A stretch of 64,000 nucleotides of DNA from Pusillimonas sp. T7-7 (GTDB lineage Bacteria > Pseudomonadota > Gammaproteobacteria > Burkholderiales > Burkholderiaceae_B), in the NCBI RefSeq assembly GCF_000209655.1, contig NC_015458.1, forward strand, positions 1,426,001 to 1,490,000, in the 5' to 3' direction. The position numbers and the translations under genes are program-made. Below are positions 56,524-63,945 of this stretch, one piece after another; position 1 is the stretch's first letter, and the number at the start of each line of letters is the position of its first letter. The notes under the pieces are model-generated. The model ran no database searches. It saw only the letters and a list, made by a program, of their open reading frames with translations, and was not told where the DNA came from.

Positions 56524-56688
56524 TTACCTACCTCTTGCAGAGCCTCGGCCGATGGGCTTGTGATCATGCCCGCCGGCTGCGTTCTTAACGCCCGACCCAG
56601 CGCCTTGAGTCGGGGCTTTTAGTGCGCCCACAGGCTCCACCGGACGTTTCGGTTGCGCCTTTTTGAGTGGCTTGCCTTGCTTATCCAT
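56524..56688 (-). CDS. Small basic protein of unknown function
   Basis: A 54-residue protein: MDKQGKPLKKAQPKRPVEPV at the N-terminus, then a Gly/Ala/Lys-rich part ending HDHKPIGRGSARGR. It is strongly basic, low in hydrophobic residues and probably disordered. A strong ribosome site, GGAGG, lies 5 bases before the ATG at 56688, which is the main reason to believe it is translated. It sits in the accessory region after the IS. No family recognised. Confidence 0.5.
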   Translation of the reverse strand: MDKQGKPLKKAQPKRPVEPVGALKAPTQGAGSGVKNAAGGHDHKPIGRGSARGR

Positions 56689-56819
56689 TTTGACCTCCAT
56701 TGGTCAATGAGTGGCCACAGCGAATCTGCTATAGCCCAGCCTGCCAGCATATGCTAGTTGGCGGCATAAAGCCCTCTTTATCTTTCGCTATCACATAGGT
56801 GGCGACGTGGATTGGCGCA

Positions 56820-57056
56820 CTAGACCTTACGCAGAATGTGGTCTCGGGCCTCGTTGCTCGAGCAATGGCCTGAAGCGACCCAGCTCAGTGATCGATGTAA
56901 ATTCTTCCCGCCCATGCGATCGACCAGCGTGCCCGAGAATTCCATACTAGTAGCGGAGACATTCGGCCTCGCCGTAACAAAGGCGACATGGCCAGATTGA
57001 GTTACGTAAAGACCAGTGTCCACCATTACATTTTTAATAACATGAGGCTGAATCAT
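56820..57056 (-). CDS. Hypothetical small protein
   Basis: A 78-residue protein from the ATG at 57056; an in-frame GTG at 57143 would give 107 residues. The N-terminal part MIQPHVIKNVMVDTGLYVTQ leads to SGHVAFVTARPN and a C-terminal FSGTLVDRMGGKN ... ASGHCSSNEARDHILRKV. Nearby DNA (57040-57200) is AT-rich compared with the rest of the window, which suggests acquisition. The ribosome site is weak. No family recognised. Confidence 0.4.
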   Translation of the reverse strand: MIQPHVIKNVMVDTGLYVTQSGHVAFVTARPNVSATSMEFSGTLVDRMGGKNLHRSLSWVASGHCSSNEARDHILRKV

Positions 57057-57215
57057 TATTAGCTCTAATTTTAAGTAAGTGAACATCCGCAGCACGTCGT
57101 GATCTGCGGCGATCTCATAGCTGCCCGGGATAGGCAAAACCACAAACCGTAACTAAGCATATCCATTATCTTCTGCAAAAGCTTGCTATGTTTACCCTAG
57201 GCTTTAGGAGGCAAT

Positions 57216-57428
57216 ATGGCTGCAAAAGCCCAAGCGATGGCATTCCGGCGCCGGGTCGGCAGCGGTCGGCCCGGCCTCTTACCCGCCAATACCGCAGTAG
57301 CTCATGGAGAGTGCCCGATTCTTAATCGGGAGGCGCGAGCGCGACGGCGCTTAGGTTCGATTCCCGCCTGCGGCACCACCAAACAAAAAGGCCGAACCCA
57401 ATGTTTAAAAGGGCTCGGCCTCATCTGA
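57216..57428 (+). CDS. Doubtful short ORF with a strong ribosome site, running through the tRNA-like element
   Basis: The ATG at 57216 is preceded by an ideal AGGAGG at 5 bases and yields a 70-residue basic peptide starting MAAKAQAMAFRRRVGSGRPG. From codon 26 it reads through the tRNA-like element at 57291-57378, so the later part is unlikely to be under protein selection. It may be a leader peptide, the 5' remnant of a gene broken by rearrangement, or chance. Confidence 0.25.
   Translation: MAAKAQAMAFRRRVGSGRPGLLPANTAVAHGECPILNREARARRRLGSIPACGTTKQKGRTQCLKGLGLI
57291..57378 (+). tRNA. tRNA-like element, CTT anticodon loop, probably defective
   Basis: An 88-nt element ends in CCA. The acceptor strand CCGCAG pairs with CTGCGG, but position 1 is A opposite C. 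The anticodon arm is a perfect CCCGA/TCGGG with loop TTCTTAA (anticodon CTT, lysine). The D arm is only CTC/GAG with a 5-base loop, the variable region is long (possible stem AGGCGC/GCGCTT), and the T stem is poor around TTCGATT. It is either a decayed tRNA-Lys with an insertion or an unusual class II-shaped tRNA. Confidence 0.45.
57385..57421 (-). terminator. Rho-independent terminator of the cold-shock gene
   Basis: On the minus strand AGGCCGAGCCC pairs with GGGTTCGGCCT (one wobble) around an 11-base loop, followed by TTTT. It lies 45 bp after the cold-shock gene stop. Confidence 0.8.
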
Positions 57429-57466
57429 TCACTCTATCTGCCCGCCCACTTGGGCAAGCCGAGCGT

Positions 57467-57676
57467 TCAAACCACCTGAATGTTTGATGCCTGAGGGCCT
57501 TTCTGCCCTTCCGATGCTACGAACGAAACGCGCTGGTTCTCTTCGAGGCTTTTATGGCCGGAGCCTTGAATTTCGCTGTAGTGCGCAAAGAGGTCCTTGC
57601 CACCCGACTCGGGCATGATAAAGCCAAAGCCCTTGTCATTGTTGAACCACTTCACGATACCAAATTCTGTTTTCAA
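57467..57676 (-). CDS. Cold-shock domain protein (CspA family)
   Basis: A 69-residue single cold-shock domain that binds RNA/ssDNA. RNP1 is KGFGFIMPE and RNP2 LFAHYSEI, with the usual [15 protein letters not shown] start. Translation appears to start at a TTG (57676) with AGGA 6 bases upstream, since no ATG fits; this is unusual for the family. The 260 bp upstream could hold a long leader, as cold-shock genes often have. A strong terminator follows. Confidence 0.9.
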   Translation of the reverse strand: MKTEFGIVKWFNNDKGFGFIMPESGGKDLFAHYSEIQGSGHKSLEENQRVSFVASEGQKGPQASNIQVV

Positions 57677-57936
57677 TGTAAGTCCTAGATAGAAGGGAAA
57701 GATATCCCCACCGCTACTATGAATGCTGCAACCCTATAAAGCTAGCGCTGTTACTAAATAATGCTCCAGAGCGGCACCCTTCTTTATTTAACAGATCAAT
57801 GGCCACGCCGAGCCGACGCATGGGACAACCCTTCACCAAAGGCCACGGTGCGGGGAAAACCTAAACGGACATGGCTGACCTCTGGCCGCCCTCTTTCCTA
57901 ATTTTAGGCTGGTGGTGAATCACCAGTAATACACCT

Positions 57937-58197
57937 CTACCTTTTCATTCGTCCGCACAGATACGCAAGCGTCGCAACGATAGCAACCGTAGCAATCGGA
58001 TTGCTTCGGACAACAGCCTTGCCGCATGCCAAAGCATTTTCAATGGCCTCACGCCCATCATCCACCGTTTGGATAGCAGCACCTCTGGCTCTCCTTGTTA
58101 CGTCGGATGCCTTTTCGGCTACCGCCATAATTTTGTCATCCACCGCGTCGGCGCCCTCTTGGATCGAATCCTTCGCTTTCTCATCAACTGTTGCCAT
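57937..58197 (-). CDS. DUF883/YqjD-ElaB-like membrane-anchored protein
   Basis: An 86-residue protein: a helical, charged N-terminal part (about residues 1-55, KAKDSIQEGADAVDDKI and DDGREAIENALACGKAVVR) followed by one C-terminal membrane segment (PIATVAIVATLAYLCG). The order helix plus C-tail anchor matches the DUF883 family, which includes ribosome-associated inner-membrane proteins of stationary phase. The ATG at 58197 has AGGAG 7 bases upstream. Confidence 0.75.
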   Translation of the reverse strand: MATVDEKAKDSIQEGADAVDDKIMAVAEKASDVTRRARGAAIQTVDDGREAIENALACGKAVVRSNPIATVAIVATLAYLCGRMKR

Positions 58198-58388
58198 ATG
58201 AACTCTCCTGAATAGTGGCAGAAATGAGGTATTTCAGATTCAAAGAGAGCAAGTTCCGTTCCTTGAGCAGACGAAGAGGGGCGCGACTTAATGCGCTGAG
58301 AGCTTGGAAAACATATTGATCGTAAGAACGCCCGCCACAATTCGCGCCCCTGGCAGAGCGTGATGCCGACTCAGGGATTTCAGAAACC

Positions 58389-58709
58389 TTACCCGAGGAT
58401 ATCCGCTCCCTTATGGCCGTCTGCCACTCCCTGCACCAGCAGCACGTCACCCTCTGTATTTGCCGTCCGTAACTTCCGGATTGCCCCATACGCATCGGAG
58501 TGATACCAGGCCTGCGCCTGTTCCATTGAGGGAAACACGATCACGACCAAATCGCCCGACCATGAGCCTTCCAATGGAAGGTAGGGGCCACCATGGATTA
58601 GATATCGACCAGAGAACGGCGCCAGAGTGTCATCAATTCGGCGCAGATATTCCGCAACCTCGTCGTTGAAGCGTGTCTCGCGGATAGTAGCTACAGCATA
58701 AGCAGACAT
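58389..58709 (-). CDS. DUF1330 family protein
   Basis: A 106-residue dimeric alpha/beta barrel-type protein of the DUF1330 family: YAVATIRETRFNDEVAEYLR, GRYLIHGGPYLPLEGSW, VVIVFPSMEQAQAWYHSDAY, then RKLRTANTEGDVLLVQG. The family function is unknown; the fold resembles small monooxygenases. The start is the ATG at 58709 with GAGAG upstream. It is divergent from the Rrf2 regulator. Confidence 0.85.
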   Translation of the reverse strand: MSAYAVATIRETRFNDEVAEYLRRIDDTLAPFSGRYLIHGGPYLPLEGSWSGDLVVIVFPSMEQAQAWYHSDAYGAIRKLRTANTEGDVLLVQGVADGHKGADILG

Positions 58710-58906
58710 TAATTTCTCTCGGCAATGGTCGCCACTGTAGCGGCCTACCCCCATCATAAACGAGGAAATAAGCCATGAACATCGGGCAAGAGCGCCAAAC
58801 GTTTGAGGCGTGGACCATCGTTGAGAAGAAACTCGCCCACCCTTGACTGCCATCCGACCACACACATATAATTCGTAGATAAATATTATCCATGATTGGA
58901 GAAAAC

Positions 58907-59413
58907 ATGAAGCTCGGTGACGGCGTAGAGCAAGCCATTCACAGCGTGACCATGTTGGCAGGGCTTTCTTCCAGCGGAGTTTTGTCAGCGGCGGCGCTGG
59001 CCGAATTCCACGGTGTGTCGGCCAGCTATCTTCTGAAGCATCTGCAAGCGCTTTCAGGGGCGGGTATCGTTCATACGCTGCCTGGCCCCAAAGGCGGCTA
59101 TCGCTTGGCGCGCCAACCCGCGAAAATCACTTTGCTTGACATCGTACTGGCGGTAGAAGGGTCTTCCCCCGCATTTCGCTGCAATGAAATCAGGCGCCGC
59201 GGGCCTAACCCGCCCTCCTCGAGCATGTTGACCAAGCCCTGCAGCATCAATGCAGCCATGTTGCGCGCCGAGCAAGCGTACCGAGCCGAATTACGACGAG
59301 TCAGCATAGCGGACATTCTGTCCGAAGTAAGCGCGATGGATGACGGAAGCATCCAGCACAGAAGCTGCTTGTTCTTGGACATCCACGAGCGCAAGCCAGT
59401 CAGTACCAGCTAA
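58907..59413 (+). CDS. Rrf2-family transcriptional regulator
   Basis: A 168-residue regulator. The N-terminal winged helix carries SAAALAEFHGVSASYLLKHL (about residues 27-46) and the wing PGPKGGYRLAR, a hallmark of Rrf2. Two or three cysteines (FRCNEI, TKPCSI and a later one) might bind an iron-sulfur cluster, but the spacing is not the IscR pattern. The ATG at 58907 follows GGAG. It lies 43 bp before an AhpD-like gene that it probably controls. Confidence 0.85.
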   Translation: MKLGDGVEQAIHSVTMLAGLSSSGVLSAAALAEFHGVSASYLLKHLQALSGAGIVHTLPGPKGGYRLARQPAKITLLDIVLAVEGSSPAFRCNEIRRRGPNPPSSSMLTKPCSINAAMLRAEQAYRAELRRVSIADILSEVSAMDDGSIQHRSCLFLDIHERKPVSTS

Positions 59414-59456
59414 CCGAACCCCTTCTTTTCTTGACAACATCAAAAGGAATAATGCC

Positions 59457-59921
59457 ATGCAAGCACGTCTCGATTTCACAAAAGCCGCGCCCGATGCTTA
59501 CAACGCGGTCATCAAGCTCGAAAAGTACGTAACAGGGGAGTCCGGGCTAGACCATCGGCTTCTTCATCTGATCAAGCTAAGAGCCTCTCAAATCAATGGC
59601 TGCGCCTATTGCGTGGACATGCACGTCAAGGAAGCGCGTCGCGACGGCCTCAGCGAACAATGGATCAACCTGGTCAGCGTTTGGCAGGAATCGCCGGTCT
59701 TCGACCCGCGCGAGCGAGCAGTTCTTGCCTGGACCGAGGCACTGACCAATGTTGCGCAAACTCGTGCGCCCGACGCTGACTTCGAGCCGCTGCGTGATTT
59801 CTTTTCTGAGGCTGAAATGACGAAGATCACGATCGCCATCGGCACAATCAACGTATGGAACCGCCTCTGCGTAGCTTTCCGCTCTCAGCACCCTGTCGAT
59901 GCGCTGGCACACGCCGCTTGA
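59457..59921 (+). CDS. Carboxymuconolactone decarboxylase family protein (AhpD-like)
   Basis: A 154-residue helical protein. The redox centre is CAYCVDMHVKEAR (CxxC plus His, about residues 46-58), as in AhpD-like peroxidase/disulfide reductases. WNRLCVAF near the C-terminus is typical of the family. The start is the ATG at 59457 with AAGGA upstream. Adjacent to an Rrf2 regulator, the pair resembles an oxidative or electrophile stress unit (inference). Confidence 0.87.
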   Translation: MQARLDFTKAAPDAYNAVIKLEKYVTGESGLDHRLLHLIKLRASQINGCAYCVDMHVKEARRDGLSEQWINLVSVWQESPVFDPRERAVLAWTEALTNVAQTRAPDADFEPLRDFFSEAEMTKITIAIGTINVWNRLCVAFRSQHPVDALAHAA

Positions 59922-60002
59922 CGCTGCCATGGGCCATCAACAGTCTTGCAGTTAGCGGATTTCCCCCATGGCGTCCGACCGTCGGACGCCATATGATGAA
60001 GT

Positions 60003-60761
60003 ATGGATGAGCAACATGATCGCCTCACTTATCCCCCGCTCAACACTCTGAAGCCTGTCGCTACGGATGTCTGGGTCGTTGACGGCCCTATGATCCGGTT
60101 TGGCATGCCATGGCCCAAGATGCCATTCTCGACACGAATGACAATTATCCGGCTCAAGGACAAGCGCCTTTTTATTCACTCGCCTACTCTCCTGACGGAT
60201 GGCCTGCGAGCCGAGATGGCCGAAATTGGTAATGTAAGCCACATCATCGGGCCGAACCGGATTCACTACTGGTGGATACCTGAATGGCACCATTCTTTTC
60301 CCAAGGCGAAAATCTGGTTGGCGCCAAGGATCAATGAGCAAATGGGTGACCTGATCGATTTTGACGCGACCGAGCTCACAGAAGCATGCGGCTACCCCTG
60401 GGATGATGAAATCACAACGCTGCCAATAGCCGGCGACTTCATGACCGAAGTGGAGTTTTTCCATCAGGCCAGTCGCAGCTTGATTCTTACAGACTTTATC
60501 GAAAACTTCGAACCACAGAAGCTGCGCTGGCCATGGCGCTGGTTGGCAAGGATCGGGGGCGTAGTTCATCCCGACGGCGGAATGCCGCGCGACATGCGTT
60601 ATACATTTTCAAAGCAGCGACAGCAAATGAAGACGGCGATTCAGAGGATGATTGCGTGGCAGCCGGAACGTATCATCCTTGCGCATGGCCGCTGTTACGA
60701 ACGCAACGGAGCTTACGAATTGACGCGGGCATTTCGCTGGCTGCTTGATGGTTCTGACTAA
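60003..60761 (+). CDS. DUF4336 family protein
   Basis: A 252-residue protein of the DUF4336 family, which looks like a derived metallo-beta-lactamase fold: ATDVWVVDGPMIRFGMPW at the N-terminus, KRLFIHSPTLLTDGLRAEM, HIIGPNRIHYWWIPEWH, and LILTDFIENF. A ligand-like HGRCYERNG lies near the C-terminus. Function is unknown. The ribosome site before the ATG at 60003 is weak. Its last codon overlaps the convergent DUF455 gene by 4 bp. Confidence 0.8.
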   Translation: MDEQHDRLTYPPLNTLKPVATDVWVVDGPMIRFGMPWPKMPFSTRMTIIRLKDKRLFIHSPTLLTDGLRAEMAEIGNVSHIIGPNRIHYWWIPEWHHSFPKAKIWLAPRINEQMGDLIDFDATELTEACGYPWDDEITTLPIAGDFMTEVEFFHQASRSLILTDFIENFEPQKLRWPWRWLARIGGVVHPDGGMPRDMRYTFSKQRQQMKTAIQRMIAWQPERIILAHGRCYERNGAYELTRAFRWLLDGSD

Positions 60762-61576
60762 TTACCGTGTTCAAGACCTCGTTGCAGCGCCTCCAGTTCG
60801 ACTTCGTCAAAGCCTGCCGCACGCCTGGCATCCAGATTGAAGGGGCCCCGCAACCTTGGCGCCTGATACTGCTTGGCCAGCACCTCGTAGCTGCTCACAT
60901 AATCACGCCCTTGCTGTGTACAAAGCCATTTGTACCAATGATTGCCTATGGCCACATGGCCGACTTCATCGCGCAAAATAACATCCAGTATGGCGGCACT
61001 TTCCTGATCGCCCGCCTGCGCAAGCCGATGTCGAATCGCAGGTGAAACATCCAGGCCGCGCGCCTCCAGCGTGCGCGGCACGAGCGCCAGCCGAGCCAAT
61101 AGGTCGCCCTGTGTTTTTTCGGCCATCTCCCACAAGCCATTGTGAGCAGAAAAATCCCCGTAGGCATATCCCAACTCTTGCAAGCGGCGCCAGAGCAAGT
61201 CAAAGTGCGTAGCCTCCTCGACCGCCACCTTGCACCAGTCTTGATAGAACGCCACCGGCATGCCTGGGAAACGCCATAAGATATCCAAGGCCAGGTTAAT
61301 GGCATTGAACTCGATATGCGCCAGCGCGTGCAGCAAAGCAGCACGCCCTTCCACCGTCGACATGGCCCGTCGTGGTACAGAAGCAGGCGCCACCAGTTCC
61401 GGGCGAGCTGGCCTGCCCGGAATGCCATCCAAAGCATCCAGCCTGGCATCGACACTGATGTTCGTCGTTTCACGCATTGCCCACACCGCCGCGCATTTTG
61501 CTTCTGGGTCTTGCAAGGCCAATGCATCGAGCGCCTGCATGCGCACTTCCCTTTGCTTCTCTGTTCTCGTCATCAT
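60758..61576 (-). CDS. DUF455 family protein (ferritin-like fold)
   Basis: A 272-residue protein. The helical core has the carboxylate/His pattern of ferritin-like di-iron proteins: HALAHIEFNAINLALDIL (about 94-111), VAVEEATHFDLLWRRLQ (about 127-143) and VILRDEVGHVAIGNHW (about 208-223), three E-x2-H-type helices. DUF455 members resemble MiaE-type enzymes but function is not established. It overlaps the MFS gene by 4 bp (ATGA) and closes the marR operon. Confidence 0.83.
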   Translation of the reverse strand: MMTRTEKQREVRMQALDALALQDPEAKCAAVWAMRETTNISVDARLDALDGIPGRPARPELVAPASVPRRAMSTVEGRAALLHALAHIEFNAINLALDILWRFPGMPVAFYQDWCKVAVEEATHFDLLWRRLQELGYAYGDFSAHNGLWEMAEKTQGDLLARLALVPRTLEARGLDVSPAIRHRLAQAGDQESAAILDVILRDEVGHVAIGNHWYKWLCTQQGRDYVSSYEVLAKQYQAPRLRGPFNLDARRAAGFDEVELEALQRGLEHGN

Positions 61577-62775
61577 GATCCCTGTGCTGCCTGCGTACTT
61601 GGATGACGCTGGAAAAACACCGCCACAGGCGTGCCCAGCACGATAACCATTATGCAGAACATGCGCACAGCCAGATCCATGCCCCAGTGATCGGCAATCC
61701 AGCCCACACCCATCATGGGCAGCATGCTGCCGATATACCCAATCACCAAATAAGTGGCCATCATGCCCGAGCGATTGCTGGGCGTGGCAAGGCGATTAAC
61801 CATACTCATGCCGGCAAGCATGCACATTCCGTGCCCTATCGCGGTCAGCAATACGCCCGATCCAAACAAAATGGCTGAACTGGCCCACAGGTTCACGATA
61901 AGCAGGGCATTGCTTAACGCCAGGCTGATCAAGCCGGCGGCGCCACACCAATGGGTAGGCAAGCGGCCCACCACTACCTGAACAGCAGCCGAAGTAAACA
62001 GTATGAGTGCAATGGCCGTGCCGCTGACCATGGGTCCATGCCAGGGCACGAGTTTGTCCAGGAACAAGGGTGCCATGGATGCATACAAGCCAAAGACGCC
62101 AAACGCCAGAAACGGCAGGCAACAAGTCAGCACAAAAGCCCTGGAAGTGTTTGCTCCCGGCCAGGTCAGCTTGGGCAAGACATCGTGCCAGCGCAAGGGC
62201 TCTCTGACACTTGCACCCTTCGGCAGCGTCAGGCGAAACAAGGCAATCAAACCTAAAGCGCCCAGCAATAGGGTCGGAATATAGGTTGTGACCAAAGGAG
62301 CTGGCGCCCATTGGCCAGTGATGCCACCCACCAAAGGCCCCAGCCCGAAACCAAAGGCCATCAAAAAACCGGTCATCATTGCCACGCGTTGCAGATTGCC
62401 GGACGGAGATAGCCTGGACAAGCCCAAGGTGGAACTCGTGGTCAGCATGCTCGAAGCTATACCCACCACAAAACGCCCAATGCTCAGAACCACCATATCT
62501 GTCGATATCATGCTGATGAACGTACCCAGCAAGGCCAACATCAAGCCGCCTTGCATCATGGGCCGAAAGCCTACGCGATCCGGCAGGCGCCCCAAAAACA
62601 ACAAGCCGCACAAGGCGCCGATCATATAAATGACATAAATAAACGAGATATCGCTGGCCTGCAGCTGCCACGCCTCTTTGTAGAGCGCATATAAAGGACT
62701 GATGAGTGCTATGCCCATCACACCGACAATCATGGCAAAACTCACCCAAACGTAGGGCGATACTTTCAATTTCAT
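61573..62775 (-). CDS. MFS transporter
   Basis: A 400-residue transporter with about twelve membrane segments. The loop after TM2, FLGRLPDRVGFRPMMQGG (about residues 60-77), is the MFS motif A variant; a TM5 segment LMAFGFGLGPLVGGITGQW is typical of drug/H+ antiporters. The order marR-MFS-DUF455, each joined by an ATGA overlap, suggests a MarR-controlled efflux pump; substrate unknown. Confidence 0.85.
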   Translation of the reverse strand: MKLKVSPYVWVSFAMIVGVMGIALISPLYALYKEAWQLQASDISFIYVIYMIGALCGLLFLGRLPDRVGFRPMMQGGLMLALLGTFISMISTDMVVLSIGRFVVGIASSMLTTSSTLGLSRLSPSGNLQRVAMMTGFLMAFGFGLGPLVGGITGQWAPAPLVTTYIPTLLLGALGLIALFRLTLPKGASVREPLRWHDVLPKLTWPGANTSRAFVLTCCLPFLAFGVFGLYASMAPLFLDKLVPWHGPMVSGTAIALILFTSAAVQVVVGRLPTHWCGAAGLISLALSNALLIVNLWASSAILFGSGVLLTAIGHGMCMLAGMSMVNRLATPSNRSGMMATYLVIGYIGSMLPMMGVGWIADHWGMDLAVRMFCIMVIVLGTPVAVFFQRHPSTQAAQGS

Positions 62776-63254
62776 TTGATTTCCCGTGATTCAAAGCGCT
62801 GTGAAATCTTTTCAAGCACTCGGCGTGTGGTGTCCAGCTCGTGCGGCGTAAGGTCAGCCAGGATGCTCTGTTCAATATCCATGCTCTTGGCCAGTATCAA
62901 GGCGGCGGTTTCGCGCCCCGCCGCTGTCAGTGCAATGCATTTCGCACGACGATCAGCAGGATCTCTGGACCAATCGACCAATTGCGCCTTGCGCAGCTGT
63001 GCCAGTACGCGCACCAAGGAAGAAGTATCCAGGAACAAGGCGTCGGCCAGATCCTTCTGACGCAGGGGTTCGTCGTGCACATACAGCACCAGCAATGGCA
63101 TGCGCGTCGCATCGGATAAGCCTAAATTCTTGAAGCTCAAATCCACCTGACGGCGCCACTGTCGGTATATGCTGCCAAGCAGCAGCCCAAATCGCGAACG
63201 CGCCTGACGGGCGTCAGGCGCGTTCGCGAGATTGGTTTGGTATTTAGTTTGCAT
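62772..63254 (-). CDS. MarR-family transcriptional regulator
   Basis: A 160-residue winged-helix regulator: LRQKDLADALFLDTSSLVRVLAQL (about residues 68-91, in part) is the HTH and DRRAKCIALTAAGRE the wing. It begins with an N-terminal tail whose codons contain a perfect 17-bp inverted repeat (63192-63229). A 16-bp palindrome at 63269-63284, 15 bp before the ATG, is a plausible autoregulatory operator. It is the first gene of the MFS-DUF455 operon. Confidence 0.87.
   Translation of the reverse strand: MQTKYQTNLANAPDARQARSRFGLLLGSIYRQWRRQVDLSFKNLGLSDATRMPLLVLYVHDEPLRQKDLADALFLDTSSLVRVLAQLRKAQLVDWSRDPADRRAKCIALTAAGRETAALILAKSMDIEQSILADLTPHELDTTRRVLEKISQRFESREIK
63192..63229. repeat. Perfect 17-bp inverted repeat in the marR coding start
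   Basis: TCGCGAACGCGCCTGAC (63192-63208) and its exact reverse complement (63213-63229) flank a 4-base loop. It covers about codons 9-21 of marR. In mRNA it would form a very stable hairpin near the start codon, possibly limiting translation; it could also be a protein-binding site or a mobile repeat. Confidence 0.9.
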
Positions 63255-63268
63255 GCCAAGTATTTTAC

Positions 63269-63284
63269 TACGGGTTTACCCGTA
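63269..63284. promoter_or_regulatory. Candidate MarR operator
   Basis: TACGGGT-TT-ACCCGTA, a perfect 7-bp palindrome with a 2-base centre, lies 15 bp upstream of the marR start. Size and position fit a MarR dimer site. Assignment is by position. Confidence 0.6.
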
Positions 63285-63454
63285 AATCCAGTAACTATAG
63301 TCAGATTAAATGAGGCACATAGAGTGCTCCGGCCTCTATCTTGCGATGCACAGCTTCCAGTGAAAAACGCAGGCACACTGTTTGCCTCGCATCGGCATAC
63401 AGTGGTGAAAACAGCCTGCCGCCCTTTGGGGGGAGGACGCTACGGAGATATGCC

Positions 63455-63535
63455 ATGACACAAGCTCGGAAGCACCAGAACCCTGGCCATGCCAATCCGC
63501 CTCACAACACACCTGGACACGAAGCCGTCAAGTAA
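63455..63535 (+). CDS. 26-residue His/Pro-rich small ORF
   Basis: The peptide MTQARKHQNPGHANPPHNTP ends GHEAVK, with four His and five Pro. GGAG lies 8 bases before the ATG at 63455 (CGGAGATATGCC), which supports translation. No family recognised; could be a real small protein or chance. Confidence 0.4.
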   Translation: MTQARKHQNPGHANPPHNTPGHEAVK

Positions 63536-63547
63536 AAGTGATGGCAG

Positions 63548-63787
63548 TCACCAGCCGCGCACCTTGGCGGCAGCAGCGCGATTCAAGCGTTTTGCTTCCT
63601 CTTCTGCATAGGCCTCTTCGCCGGGCTCATACCGGCCCTCGTACATGCAACTGCTGCGATTCCATTTGCATTCGTTGCTGCGGCTGGCATCTTTGCCTTC
63701 GTCCCCGAAACCAAGCATAGAGCAGCCGGACACAAACGCGGCAAGAGCTAGCGCTACGCCATATCGGCTCAATCTTTGAATGGACAT
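63548..63787 (-). CDS. Small lipoprotein of unknown function
   Basis: A 79-residue lipoprotein. The signal region ends in a lipobox (FVSGC, about Cys22), followed by a short charged mature part with two cysteines (NECKWNRSSCMYEGRYEPGE) and a helical Glu/Lys-rich tail. The ATG at 63787 has AGGA upstream. The disulfide-like pair suggests a folded periplasmic domain. It converges with the 26-residue ORF. Confidence 0.7.
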   Translation of the reverse strand: MSIQRLSRYGVALALAAFVSGCSMLGFGDEGKDASRSNECKWNRSSCMYEGRYEPGEEAYAEEEAKRLNRAAAAKVRGW

Positions 63788-63945
63788 TTTTCCTACTTTG
63801 GGCAGATGAAACAAGCATTTTTATAGCAGATTCCCAGCTGTTTCCGGGCATGCACATCGAGCAAGTATCAAATTGATGCAAAGCCAACACCTTGTCATGG
63901 CTGAATGTTCTATGCTTGAAACCTCATCAGAGAAAAAGGATACAG

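Noticed and set aside
57144..57215. AT-rich stretch as a replication origin or attachment site
   Set aside because: No repeats of DnaA-box type or tRNA-end duplications were found.
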